Assembly (NCBI RefSeq): GCF_031843945.1
Contig: NZ_JAVTJJ010000011.1
Location: 61,917 to 125,916, forward strand
DNA: 64,000 nt
Direction: 5' to 3'
DNA from: Paracidovorax sp031843945
GTDB lineage: Bacteria; Pseudomonadota; Gammaproteobacteria; Burkholderiales; Burkholderiaceae_C
The notes beneath the pieces were generated by a model that saw only the letters and a list, made by a program, of their open reading frames with translations, was not told where the DNA came from and ran no database searches. A program made the position numbers and the translations under genes. Positions 31,984 to 42,151 of this stretch are shown here, one piece after another (within the stretch, counting starts at the first letter, position 1; every line of letters starts with the position of its first letter).

Positions 31984-32658
31984 ATGCTGGCCTTCGATGC
32001 GGTGCTGTTCGATTGCGATGGTGTTCTGGTGGACAGCGAACCCATCACCCACCGCGTGCTGCGCGAGCAGCTGGCTGAATCCGGCTGGGTGCTGACGCAG
32101 GAGGAATGCCTGCACATCTTTCTGGGCAAGGCCGTGCGGTCCGAGGCCGCGCGCATTGAGGCCCACACCGGCCAACCGCTGACCGACGCATGGATGGCCA
32201 CTTTCTACGCCCGCCGCAACGAGGCGCTGCAGGCCGAGCTGCAGGCGATTCCGCGCGCTGCCGAGGCCGTCGCGGCCGTGCACGAGCGGCTGCAGGGCCG
32301 CATCGCCTGCGCTTCGGGGGCCGACCGGGCCAAGGTGGAACTGCAGCTGGCCAAGACCGGCCTGGCGCATTTCTTCGACGGCCGCGTGTTCAGCGGCCAC
32401 GAAATGCCTCGCACCAAGCCCGCGCCCGACGTGTACCTGGCGGCGGCCGCTGCCTTGGGCGTGGAGCCGGGCCGCTGCCTGGTGGTGGAAGATTCCGCCA
32501 CCGGTGTGACGGCGGGCGTGGCGGCGGGTGCCACGGTGGTCGGCTACAGCCCTTCCACCCACGGACACGATTCGCGCGATGCCTTGCTGGCAGCGGGCGC
32601 GCGCCATGTGATCGGTGACATGGCGGAGTTGCCAGAGCTGTTGTCCAGCGTTTTTTAA
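31984..32658 (+). CDS. HAD-family phosphatase (beta-phosphoglucomutase-like)
   Basis: A 224-residue HAD hydrolase. Motif I is FDAVLFDCDGVLVDSEPITH near residues 4-23, with the nucleophile Asp and acid/base Asp. Motif II/III follows as GRIACASGADRAKVELQL, then RTKPAPDVYLAAAAALGVEP with the Lys, and motif IV is CLVVEDSATGVTAGVAAGAT. The helical cap falls between motifs I and II. It probably dephosphorylates a sugar phosphate or phosphoglycolate-like metabolite; the substrate is not assigned. Its last codons and TAA stop come from repeat copy G (GTTTTTTAA), so the C-terminus was fixed by the repeat insertion. Confidence 0.88.
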   Translation: MLAFDAVLFDCDGVLVDSEPITHRVLREQLAESGWVLTQEECLHIFLGKAVRSEAARIEAHTGQPLTDAWMATFYARRNEALQAELQAIPRAAEAVAAVHERLQGRIACASGADRAKVELQLAKTGLAHFFDGRVFSGHEMPRTKPAPDVYLAAAAALGVEPGRCLVVEDSATGVTAGVAAGATVVGYSPSTHGHDSRDALLAAGARHVIGDMAELPELLSSVF

Positions 32659-32719
32659 GCCAAATCGGCCTCTAGCGCTTATGGGTAAAGCGCTATTAGC
32701 TATAAATTAAATAGCAAAT
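32651..32719 (-). repeat. Dispersed two-hairpin repeat, copy G
   Basis: In minus orientation it reads ATTTGCTATTTAATTTATAG, then CTAATAGCGCTTTACCCATA and AGCGCTAGAGGCCGATTTG, then GCTTAAAAAA. It lies between convergent genes and contributes the TAA stop of the HAD gene at one end and touches the TGA stop of the GST gene at the other. Confidence 0.85.
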
Positions 32720-33393
32720 CATCCTGGCTGCACCTGGGACGACGGCACCGTGGACACGCCCTGTTCCTCTGCTGCGGTGTGCTGCGCCGCCAGCGCGCGC
32801 TGGTAGCCGGGCCGCTCTTGCAGGCGGTGCCAGTAGGCCCGTGTGGCGTCGCCCCACTGGTCTTGCAGGCCCAGGTGCTGAGCCAGCAGCAGTGCATAGC
32901 CCACCGACACATCCGCCGCTGTGAAGCGGCCCGCACAGAGGTAGGGCGCGCTGGCCACGGCGGCTTCGACCGCACGCAGGCGCGCGAGAAACCAGCGGGT
33001 GTAATCGGTTACCACCTGGGGCTGCAATCGGTCGGGTGTTTCAAAACGGCCGTAGCGCAGCAGCAGCGTTTGCGGAAAAGTCAGCGTCGCCTCGCCCATG
33101 TGCAGCCAGTTCAGATAGGCGCCGTAGGCTGGATCGTGGGTCGGTACATCCAGCCTTGCCGAGGGGTGCAGGGTCGCCAGGTACTGACAGATGGCGGCGG
33201 ATTCGGTCATGCGGACATCGCCATCGACCCACAGCGGCACGGTGCCCAGCGGGTTCTGCTGCAGATAGTCGCGGGCCAGCACACGCGGCGGAAACGGCAG
33301 CATGTGCAGCCGATAGGGCAGGCGCAGCTCTTCCAGCATCCAGAGCGGGCGGAACGAGCGGGCGCTCATGCAGTGGTAGAGGGTCATCGTCAT
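32719..33393 (-). CDS. Glutathione S-transferase family protein
   Basis: A 224-residue cytosolic GST. The N-terminal thioredoxin fold has TLYHCMSARSFRPLWMLEEL with the Ser active-site position, the cis-Pro in NPLGTVPLWVDGDVRMTESAAICQYLA, and the helical C-terminal domain with CAGRFTAADVSVGYALLLAQ. It is probably a detoxifying transferase or reductase; the substrate cannot be assigned. The ATG at 33391-33393 (MTMTLYHC) is preferred; the longer frame adds 17 residues of non-homologous sequence. A second ATG at 33385-33387 would also do. The stop abuts repeat copy G. Confidence 0.85.
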   Translation of the reverse strand: MTMTLYHCMSARSFRPLWMLEELRLPYRLHMLPFPPRVLARDYLQQNPLGTVPLWVDGDVRMTESAAICQYLATLHPSARLDVPTHDPAYGAYLNWLHMGEATLTFPQTLLLRYGRFETPDRLQPQVVTDYTRWFLARLRAVEAAVASAPYLCAGRFTAADVSVGYALLLAQHLGLQDQWGDATRAYWHRLQERPGYQRALAAQHTAAEEQGVSTVPSSQVQPG

Positions 33394-33445
33394 GTGCACA
33401 GCGTGCCGCAGCAGGCGGCGCAAATGTTGCCACCAGGGGCGCACA

Positions 33446-34495
33446 TCAGGACGGCATGCGCGAATGCCGCCGAAATTGCGCCGGCGCGCTGCCCGTCCAG
33501 CTCCGAAAAGCGCGAATGAAGCTCTTCTCGTTCATGAAACCTGCCGCCTGCGCCACCTGCTTGATGGGCCGGTCGGTGCGCTGCAGCAGCTCCACGGCGC
33601 GGGCGCGGCGCACCTCGTCTTTCAGCGCCTGCAGCGAGGCGCCTTCTTCTTTCAACTGCCGGTGCAGCGTGCGCGCCGACAGGTGCAGCCGGTCGGCGAG
33701 TGCTTCGGCGCTGTGCGGCGCGGACGGGTCGGCCGCCAGCGCCTGGCGCACGCGCTGCACCAGCAACCGGTCGCGCCGGTACTGCAGCACGGTGAGCGGC
33801 AGGGCGCGCTGCAGCATCACGCGCAGCGCGGCCTCGTCGCGGGTGAGCGGTAGCGCCAGGTAACGCGCGTCGAAGCGAATCGCCGCCACCGGTGCCTGGA
33901 AGGTGGCGGGGCCGGGGAACATGACGGCGTAAGCGTCGGCATGCACGGGCGGCGCATAGGGAAACTGCGCGCCGTGCAGCGGCAGGCGCGAATCGATGAA
34001 CCAGCAGGCCACGCCGTGCAGGTTGCGCAGCACTGACACGATGCAGAACTCGCGCAGCGTGCCCAGCCCGCGGTGTTCGGTCAGGGTGACGCAGGCCATG
34101 CCGTCCTGCACAGTCAGCTGCAGAGCGATGTCATCGGTCAGCAGCGCATGGTGGCGGCACCAGCGGTGCAGCGCCAGGCCCAGCGTGGGCGAACTGATGG
34201 AAGCGCGTGCCAGCATGCCGTAGCTGCCCCAGGGCAGGCGCCGCCCGAACCAGCCCAGCGCCTCGTCGTCGAGCTCGCGCATGGCGCCGTCGGACAGCGC
34301 TTCCATCTGCCAGGCGGTGATGCGGGCATGTTCGCCCTGCCACTGGGCTGGCGCAATTTGTGCCTGCTGCAGCACGGGCGCTGGGTCCATGCCGCGCTGG
34401 TGGTAGGCCTCAATGATGGCGGCCACGAAGGCACCGGGCGTGGCTGCGACGGCCAGCGGGGGCAGGTCGCGTGCGGCGGAGGCAGGTACGGTCAT
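33446..34495 (-). CDS. AraC-family transcriptional regulator (OruR/ArgR-like N-domain)
   Basis: A 349-residue AraC protein. The N-terminal arabinose-binding-like domain (PF12625 type) begins near residue 18 with AAIIEAYHQRGMDPAPVLQQ and continues through LGLALHRWCRHHALLTDDI. The C-terminal double HTH reads SAEALADRLHLSARTLHRQL and RPIKQVAQAAGFMNEKSFIR, with RAFRSWTGSAPAQFRR closing the family signature. It is divergent from the acyl-CoA ligase that heads the methylcrotonoyl-CoA carboxylase cluster, 127 bases away, so it is the best candidate regulator for that unit. The effector is probably an amino acid, lipid or acyl-CoA, by analogy only. Start ATG at 34493-34495. Confidence 0.88.
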   Translation of the reverse strand: MTVPASAARDLPPLAVAATPGAFVAAIIEAYHQRGMDPAPVLQQAQIAPAQWQGEHARITAWQMEALSDGAMRELDDEALGWFGRRLPWGSYGMLARASISSPTLGLALHRWCRHHALLTDDIALQLTVQDGMACVTLTEHRGLGTLREFCIVSVLRNLHGVACWFIDSRLPLHGAQFPYAPPVHADAYAVMFPGPATFQAPVAAIRFDARYLALPLTRDEAALRVMLQRALPLTVLQYRRDRLLVQRVRQALAADPSAPHSAEALADRLHLSARTLHRQLKEEGASLQALKDEVRRARAVELLQRTDRPIKQVAQAAGFMNEKSFIRAFRSWTGSAPAQFRRHSRMPS

Positions 34496-34622
34496 GGCCG
34501 AAAGTGTGTTGTGACGTGGCGTAAATTGCAACCCGCGTGGCTTTATGTGGGCGGGTGGCGGGCGTATGCTGTGGCCAGGAAAAGCGCTGTTCCTTGAACG
34601 CGAAAAGACCAGGAGACATGAC

Positions 34623-36350
34623 ATGCAACCCTCTAGCGCCCCCGCCGCGGAGCCGGGTCTGAGCTACGACCGCGGCACCACCGACGTGCCGCTGATCGAG
34701 CAAACCCTCGGCGCGTTCTTTGACGACATGGTGCGCCAGGGGCCGGATCGCCTGGCGCTGGTCAGTCTGCACCAGAACCTGCGCTACACCTACGGCCAGT
34801 TGCACGCCGAAGTGCGCCGCCTGGCCAGCGCGTTGCTGGGCCTGGGGCTGCAAAAAGGCGATCGCGTCGGCATCTGGTCGCACAACAACGCCGAATGGGT
34901 GCTGATGCAATTCGCCACCGCGCAGGTGGGCCTGGTGCTGGTGAACATCAACCCGGCCTACCGCACGGCCGAGGTGGAATACGCGCTGAACAAGGTGGGC
35001 TGCCAGGCGCTGGTGACCATGGCGCGGTTCAAGACCAGCGACTACCTGGGCATGCTGCGCGAGCTGGCGCCTGAACTGGCCGCCAGCGCGCCCGGCCGGC
35101 TGCAGTCGCCACGTCTGCCGCAACTGAAGACGGTGGTGTGGATCGACGAAGCCAGGCAGGGCACCGATGAGCCCGGCCTGCTGCGATTTTCTGAACTGAT
35201 GGAGCAGGGCGACGCCGAGGACGCACGCATCGACGCTGTGGCGGCGAGCCTGCAGAACACCGACCCCATCAACATCCAGTTCACCAGCGGCACCACCGGA
35301 TTTCCAAAAGGCGCCACGCTCACGCACCGCAACATCCTGAACAACGGGTTCTTCATCGGCGAATGCATGCGGCTCACGCCCGCTGATCGCCTGTGCATTC
35401 CGGTGCCGCTGTACCACTGCTTCGGCATGGTGCTGGGCAACCTGGCCTGCATCACGCATGGCGCGGCCATCGTCTACCCCAGCGACGGGTTCGACCCGCT
35501 CAAGGTGCTGCAGGCGGTGCAGGCCGAGCGCTGCACCGGCCTGCACGGCGTGCCCACCATGTTCATCGCCGAGCTGGACCATCCGCGCTTTGCCGAGTTC
35601 GATTTGTCCACGCTGCGCACCGGCATCATGGCCGGCTCGCCATGCCCCACCGAGGTGATGAAGCGCGTGGTGCGCGATATGCATCTGGAGCAGATCACCA
35701 TCGCCTACGGCATGACCGAAACCAGCCCGGTCAGCTGCCAGAGCAGCACCGAAACGCCGCTGGAAAAACGCGTGTCCACCGTGGGCACGGTGCAGCCGCA
35801 CCTGGAGGTGAAGATCATCCACGCCGAGACTGGCGAGGTGGTGCCCCGAGGCACCTCGGGCGAGCTGTGCACGCGGGGGTATTCGGTCATGCATGGCTAT
35901 TGGGGCGATGAAGCCAAGACGCGCGAGTCGATCGATGCCGAGGGCTGGATGCACACGGGCGATCTGGCCACCATGGATGCCGAGGGCTACGTCAACATCG
36001 TCGGCCGTATCAAGGACATGGTGATCCGTGGCGGCGAGAACGTGTATCCGCGCGAGATCGAGGAGTTTCTCTACCGCCACCCGCAGGTGCAGGACGTGCA
36101 GGTGGTGGGTGTGCCCGACGCACGCTACGGCGAAGAGCTGTGCGCCTGGGTCATCGCCAAGCCCGGCACGCAGCCCACGGAGGACGACATCCGCGCGTTC
36201 TGCAAGGGCCAGATCGCGCACTACAAGGTGCCGCGCTACATCCGCTTCGTCGCCGAGTTTCCGATGACGGTGACCGGCAAGATCCAGAAATTCAAGATCC
36301 GCGACGCCATGAAGGGCGAACTCGGTTTGCAGGAAAGCACCACAGCATGA
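34623..36350 (+). CDS. Acyl-CoA synthetase (AMP-forming)
   Basis: A 575-residue ANL-family ligase that activates a carboxylic acid to acyl-CoA through an acyl-adenylate. The P-loop is IQFTSGTTGFPKGATLTHRN near residues 218-237, followed by PLYHCFGMVLGNL, YGMTETSPVSCQSS, and GWMHTGDLATMDAEGYVNIVGRIKDMVIRGGENVYPREIEEF. The catalytic Lys in the last block is KVPRYIRFVAEFPMTVTGKIQKFKI. AGGAGA precedes the ATG. The next gene, the carboxylase beta subunit, starts within the stop (ATGA at 36347). This class occurs at the head of leucine/isovalerate (liu) clusters and probably activates isovalerate or a related branched or medium-chain acid. Confidence 0.9.
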   Translation: MQPSSAPAAEPGLSYDRGTTDVPLIEQTLGAFFDDMVRQGPDRLALVSLHQNLRYTYGQLHAEVRRLASALLGLGLQKGDRVGIWSHNNAEWVLMQFATAQVGLVLVNINPAYRTAEVEYALNKVGCQALVTMARFKTSDYLGMLRELAPELAASAPGRLQSPRLPQLKTVVWIDEARQGTDEPGLLRFSELMEQGDAEDARIDAVAASLQNTDPINIQFTSGTTGFPKGATLTHRNILNNGFFIGECMRLTPADRLCIPVPLYHCFGMVLGNLACITHGAAIVYPSDGFDPLKVLQAVQAERCTGLHGVPTMFIAELDHPRFAEFDLSTLRTGIMAGSPCPTEVMKRVVRDMHLEQITIAYGMTETSPVSCQSSTETPLEKRVSTVGTVQPHLEVKIIHAETGEVVPRGTSGELCTRGYSVMHGYWGDEAKTRESIDAEGWMHTGDLATMDAEGYVNIVGRIKDMVIRGGENVYPREIEEFLYRHPQVQDVQVVGVPDARYGEELCAWVIAKPGTQPTEDDIRAFCKGQIAHYKVPRYIRFVAEFPMTVTGKIQKFKIRDAMKGELGLQESTTA

Positions 36351-37951
36351 TTCTCGAATCCCAACTCAACCCGCGTTCGGCGGACTTTCAAGCCAACGCC
36401 GCCGCCATGCGCAGCGTAGTGGAGGACTTGCGCGCCCAGGTGACGCGCGTCGCCCAGGGCGGCGGCGAAGCGGCCCGCGCCAAGCACACGGGGCGCGGCA
36501 AGCTGCTGCCGCGCGAGCGGGTCGACCGGCTGCTGGACCCGGGCACGCCCTTTCTGGAGCTGGCGCCGCTGGCCGCGCTGAACCTCTACAACAACGACGC
36601 GCCCGGCGCGGGCCTGATCGCCGGCATCGGCCGCGTGGCGGGCGTGGACTGCATGATCGTTTGCAACGACGCCACGGTGAAAGGCGGCACCTACTACCCG
36701 CTCACCGTGAAGAAGCACCTGCGCGCGCAGGAGGTCGCCGAGCAGAACCACCTGCCGTGCATCTACCTGGTGGATTCGGGCGGCGCCAACCTGCCCAACC
36801 AGGACGAGGTGTTCCCCGACCGCGACCACTTCGGCCGCATCTTCTACAACCAGGCGAACATGAGCGCCAAGGGCATCGGCCAGATCGCCGTGGTGATGGG
36901 TTCTTGCACGGCCGGCGGCGCCTACGTGCCGGCCATGAGCGACGAAACCATCATCGTCAAGAACCAGGGCACCATCTTCCTGGGCGGCCCGCCACTGGTC
37001 AAAGCCGCTACGGGCGAGGTAGTGACGGCCGAAGACTTAGGCGGTGGCGACGTGCACACGCGCCTGTCGGGCGTGGCCGACCACCTGGCGCAGAACGACT
37101 TGCATGCACTGGCACTGGCGCGTGCAGCGGTGAAGAATTTGAATAAAAAAGAGCCTCCAGCGCTTGATGGACAAGCGCCGGCAGCTCCTAAATTTGTAGC
37201 AGAAGAGCTGTACGGCGTGATTCCGACCGACACGCGCAAGCCCTTCGACGTGCGCGAGATCATTGCCCGCATCGTCGACGGCAGCGAGTTCGACGAGTTC
37301 AAGTCGCGCTTCGGCACCACGCTGGTCACGGGCTTTGCGCGCATCGAAGGCATGCCCGTGGGCATCATCGCCAACAACGGCATTCTGTTCTCTGAAAGCG
37401 CCTTGAAGGGTGCGCACTTCATCGAGCTGTGCTGCCAGCGCAAGATTCCGCTCGTCTTTCTGCAGAACATCACCGGCTTCATGGTGGGTCGCAAGTACGA
37501 GAACGAAGGCATCGCCCGCAACGGCGCCAAGATGGTGACGGCCGTGGCCACGGCGGGTGTGCCCAAGTTCACCATCATCATTGGCGGCAGCTTTGGTGCG
37601 GGCAACTACGGCATGTGCGGCCGGGCGTATTCACCGCGCTTTCTCTGGATGTGGCCCAACGCACGCATCAGCGTGATGGGTGGCGAGCAGGCCGCCAGCG
37701 TGCTGGCCACCGTCAAGCGCGACGGCATCGAGGGCAAGGGCGGCAGCTGGAGCGCCGAGGAGGAAGAGGCGTTCAAGGCGCCCATCCGCCAGCAGTACGA
37801 GGACCAGGGCCATCCCTACTACGCCACCGCGCGGCTGTGGGACGACGGCATCATCGACCCTGCCGACACGCGCCGCGTGCTGGCACTGGGCCTGGCGGCG
37901 TCGCGCAACGCACCCATCGGCGAGACGAAGTTCGGCCTGTTCCGCATGTAA
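36347..37951 (+). CDS. Methylcrotonoyl-CoA carboxylase, carboxyltransferase (beta) subunit
   Basis: Transfers carboxyl from biotin to 3-methylcrotonoyl-CoA, giving 3-methylglutaconyl-CoA. The 534-residue frame has the carboxyltransferase N-domain (GRGKLLPRERVDRLLDPGTP, LVDSGGANLPNQDEVFPDRD, GSCTAGGAYVPAMSDETIIV) and C-domain (ELYGVIPTDTRKPFDVREII, LVFLQNITGFMVGRKYENEG, GAGNYGMCGRAYSPRFLWMW). MCC features rather than propionyl-CoA carboxylase ones are evident. Repeat copy H inserts in frame between the two domains, residues about 266-285 (NKKEPPALDGQAPAAPKFVA), in a variable linker where an insertion should be harmless. The start overlaps the ligase stop. Confidence 0.94.
   Translation: MILESQLNPRSADFQANAAAMRSVVEDLRAQVTRVAQGGGEAARAKHTGRGKLLPRERVDRLLDPGTPFLELAPLAALNLYNNDAPGAGLIAGIGRVAGVDCMIVCNDATVKGGTYYPLTVKKHLRAQEVAEQNHLPCIYLVDSGGANLPNQDEVFPDRDHFGRIFYNQANMSAKGIGQIAVVMGSCTAGGAYVPAMSDETIIVKNQGTIFLGGPPLVKAATGEVVTAEDLGGGDVHTRLSGVADHLAQNDLHALALARAAVKNLNKKEPPALDGQAPAAPKFVAEELYGVIPTDTRKPFDVREIIARIVDGSEFDEFKSRFGTTLVTGFARIEGMPVGIIANNGILFSESALKGAHFIELCCQRKIPLVFLQNITGFMVGRKYENEGIARNGAKMVTAVATAGVPKFTIIIGGSFGAGNYGMCGRAYSPRFLWMWPNARISVMGGEQAASVLATVKRDGIEGKGGSWSAEEEEAFKAPIRQQYEDQGHPYYATARLWDDGIIDPADTRRVLALGLAASRNAPIGETKFGLFRM
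37144..37201 (-). repeat. Dispersed two-hairpin repeat, copy H inside the carboxylase beta gene
   Basis: In minus orientation it reads TGCTACAAATTTAGGAGCTG, CCGGCGCTTGTCCATCAAGC, then GCTGGAGGCTCTTTTTTATT. It is in opposite orientation to the gene, unlike the other in-gene copies, and is still stop-free in the coding frame because its TAG/TAA triplets fall out of frame. Confidence 0.8.
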
Positions 37952-37968
37952 GGCCTGCCGTGGACGCG

Positions 37969-38469
37969 ATGGGCCATTTTTGCAGCTTGGCGCGGTTCAA
38001 CGCGTGGGCGACCGCGCGCCTTCTGGATTCGGTGGCGCAGTTGCATGACGATGATTACCGGCGCGACGTCAGGCTGTTCTTTCGCAGCATCCACGGCACG
38101 CTGAATCATCTGCTGGTGGGTGAACACCACCTGTGGTTTCCGCGCTTTGCCGAAGGCGCCGCGCCGCAGCTGGCGCTGGATGCGGAGCTGGAACCCGACC
38201 GGGCCCGGCTGGACGCGCGCCTGCGTTCGGGCGTGGCGCGCTGGGAGCCGTTGATCGCCACCCTGCCGCCCGAGCGTTGGAGCGGCACGCTGGACTACAC
38301 CACCACCCGTGGCGTCGCGGCTTCATTGCCCTTCACCGCCGCGCTGGCTCACGTCTTCAACCATTCCACCCATCACCGGGGGCAGATCACGGCCGCGCTG
38401 ACGGCGCTGGGCCAGCCGTGCCCGTCACTCGACTTTGCTCCCTATCTCCTGGACCCCTCCACACCATGA
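37969..38469 (+). CDS. DinB-family protein
   Basis: A 166-residue four-helix bundle protein of the DinB/YfiT superfamily. FCSLARFNAWATARLLDSVAQL, RSIHGTLNHLLVGEHHLWFP and LAHVFNHSTHHRGQITAALTALG supply the three His metal-ligand positions (NHLLVGEHH and HxxHHRGQ). These proteins are usually thiol-dependent hydrolases or transferases of small metabolites; the substrate is unknown. It sits between the two carboxylase-pathway genes and overlaps liuC by four bases (ATGA at 38466-38469), so it is part of the transcript. An in-frame GTG at 37960 is an alternative start. Confidence 0.85.
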   Translation: MGHFCSLARFNAWATARLLDSVAQLHDDDYRRDVRLFFRSIHGTLNHLLVGEHHLWFPRFAEGAAPQLALDAELEPDRARLDARLRSGVARWEPLIATLPPERWSGTLDYTTTRGVAASLPFTAALAHVFNHSTHHRGQITAALTALGQPCPSLDFAPYLLDPSTP

Positions 38470-39254
38470 GCCAGAACCTTTCCATCACCCAAGCTGGCGC
38501 GGTCGCGCGCATCACGCTCACGCAACCCGAGATCCGCAACGCCTTCAGCGACGAGGTGATCGCCGAGATCACTGCCGCCTTCCAGGATGTGGGCGCCCGC
38601 AGCGACGTGCGCGCCGTGGTGCTGGCGGCCGAAGGCCCGGCCTTCTGCGCCGGCGCCAACCTGAACTGGATGCGGCGTATGGCCGACTACACGCGGGCCG
38701 AGAACCTGGCGGATGCAGCCAAGCTGGCAGAGATGCTGCGCGTGATATACGAATGCCCAACGCCAACAATAGCCCGCGTGCAGGGCGATGTCTATGCAGG
38801 CGGCATGGGCCTGGTGGCCGCCTGCGACATGGCGGTGGCGGTCGATACCGCGGGGTTCTGTCTGTCCGAGGTCAAGCTGGGCCTGATCCCCGCGACCATC
38901 AGCCCGTACGTGGCCCGCGCCATGGGCGCGCGCGCGGCGCACCGCTACTTTCTGACGGCAGAGCGCTTTGACGCGGCCGAGGCGCTGCGCATCGGCTTTG
39001 TGCATGACGTCGTGCCGGTCGCGCAACTGGACGCCAAGGTGGACGAACTGCTCAAGGCACTGACCCAGGCCAGCCCGCATGCCGTGCGCGCCTGCAAGCG
39101 ACTGGTGCTCCAGGTCGCAGAGCGGGAGATCGATGCCGGCCTGATCGCCAGCACGGTGGAGGGCATCGCCGATATCCGCGCCAGCGAACAGGGCCGGGAA
39201 GGCGTGCAGGCCTTTCTGAACAAGCGCAAGCCGTCGTGGCTGGCGACGGATTGA
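38466..39254 (+). CDS. Methylglutaconyl-CoA hydratase (enoyl-CoA hydratase family)
   Basis: A 262-residue crotonase-fold enzyme, in context 3-methylglutaconyl-CoA hydratase, which gives HMG-CoA. Motifs: VARITLTQPEIRNAFSDEVI, the oxyanion hole LAAEGPAFCAGANLNWMRRM near residues 58-77, ARVQGDVYAGGMGLVAACDMAVA, and CLSEVKLGLIPATISPYVARAMG carrying the catalytic Glu. NLNWMRRM after the oxyanion loop is typical of LiuC rather than generic crotonases. The start overlaps the DinB stop, and DUF4126 follows within nine bases. Confidence 0.9.
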   Translation: MSQNLSITQAGAVARITLTQPEIRNAFSDEVIAEITAAFQDVGARSDVRAVVLAAEGPAFCAGANLNWMRRMADYTRAENLADAAKLAEMLRVIYECPTPTIARVQGDVYAGGMGLVAACDMAVAVDTAGFCLSEVKLGLIPATISPYVARAMGARAAHRYFLTAERFDAAEALRIGFVHDVVPVAQLDAKVDELLKALTQASPHAVRACKRLVLQVAEREIDAGLIASTVEGIADIRASEQGREGVQAFLNKRKPSWLATD

Positions 39255-39262
39255 CATTCGCC

Positions 39263-39982
39263 ATGGATTCGCTCTGGCTTTCCATCGTGCAGTGGCTGCA
39301 CACGCTGGGCCTGCATGTCGATGCGGGCGCGGCGCAGGCCGTGGCCGAAGGCGCACGCCAAGCCACCAGCGCGCTCGACATGCCGGCCCTGATGGCCCTG
39401 GCGGCCGCGCTGGGCTGGGCCAGCGGCTTTCGGCTGTATGCAGTGATGTTCCTGGTTGGCATGATGGGATGGGCCGGCTGGCTGCCGCTGCCACCCGGCC
39501 TGGCGCTGCTGCAGCACCCGATGGTGCTGTTCGCCAGCGGCTTCATGCTCTTCGTCGAGTTCTTCGCCGACAAGGTGCCCTGGCTGGACAGTGCCTGGGA
39601 CGCGGCGCACGCCATCATCCGCGTGCCCGCCGGTGCCCTGCTGGCCGCGGGTGTCTTCGGGGCTGACAACGGCGCCATGGCTGTGGCGGCGGGGCTGGTG
39701 GGAGGCTCGCTCTCGGCCACGGCGCTGGCCACCAAGATGACCACGCGCGCCGCCGTCAACACCTCGCCCGAGCCCTTTTCCAACTGGCTGCTCTCGCTCT
39801 TCGAAGACGGCCTGGTCGTGGCCGTGGTCTGGATGGCCACGCAACACCCGGTGCTGTTCGGCGTGGCGCTGGTGGTCATGGTCGTGCTGTCGGTGCTGCT
39901 GCTGGTGGTGCTCTTCAAGTTCCTGCGTGCCGTGCTGCGGCGCGTGTCTTCTCTCTTTTCCAGCCCTGCGAAGGTGGCGTGA
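39263..39982 (+). CDS. DUF4126 membrane protein
   Basis: A 239-residue polytopic membrane protein of unknown function (about five hydrophobic segments). ALGWASGFRLYAVMFLVGMMGWAGWLPLP and LFVEFFADKVPWLDSAWDAAHAIIRVPAGALLAA are the family core; they contain conserved SGxR, FVEFxADK and WD motifs. It is inserted between LiuC and the alpha subunit of the carboxylase in a tight operon, which is odd for a membrane protein of no known metabolic role. An ATG at 39263 gives a better fit than the longer frame beginning at 39236. Confidence 0.85.
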   Translation: MDSLWLSIVQWLHTLGLHVDAGAAQAVAEGARQATSALDMPALMALAAALGWASGFRLYAVMFLVGMMGWAGWLPLPPGLALLQHPMVLFASGFMLFVEFFADKVPWLDSAWDAAHAIIRVPAGALLAAGVFGADNGAMAVAAGLVGGSLSATALATKMTTRAAVNTSPEPFSNWLLSLFEDGLVVAVVWMATQHPVLFGVALVVMVVLSVLLLVVLFKFLRAVLRRVSSLFSSPAKVA

Positions 39983-39983
39983 C

Positions 39984-40098
39984 ATGTTGACAAAAATTCT
40001 GATGGCCAACCGCGGTGAAAAAATCCGCGCAGTGGGTGTTTCTGCAAATGGCTTGGCACGCGCAGCGTGCGCAGGCGATCTGGCCTCGGGAGGACGCC

Positions 40099-40106
<8 letters not shown>
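39984..40106 (+). pseudogene. Remnant duplicate of the biotin carboxylase 5' end (40-codon ORF)
   Basis: The frame begins MLTKILMANRGEKIRAVG, closely matching MFNKILIANRGEIACRV of the real carboxylase start 115 bases downstream. Over the 28 bases covering KIL-ANRGE, 23 are identical and most differences are synonymous third-position changes (AAA/AAG, ATT/ATC, GGT/GGC, GAA/GAG). Similarity stops after about ten residues, and the frame ends at a TAA that overlaps the true start codon region. It is most likely a decayed partial duplication, either of this gene or of a paralogous biotin carboxylase; a coupled leader ORF is the alternative. Confidence 0.6.
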
Positions 40107-42114
<2,008 letters not shown>

Positions 42115-42151
42115 GAGCACGTGTGGTTCTCGCGCGGTAGGCTCGGTGGTC

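Noticed and set aside
34512..34530. TGACGTGGCGTAAATTGCA in the AraC/acyl-CoA ligase gap as a possible LiuR site
   Set aside because: It has the TGACGT and CGTAAA words but with the wrong spacing and no dyad symmetry, so it is too weak to call.
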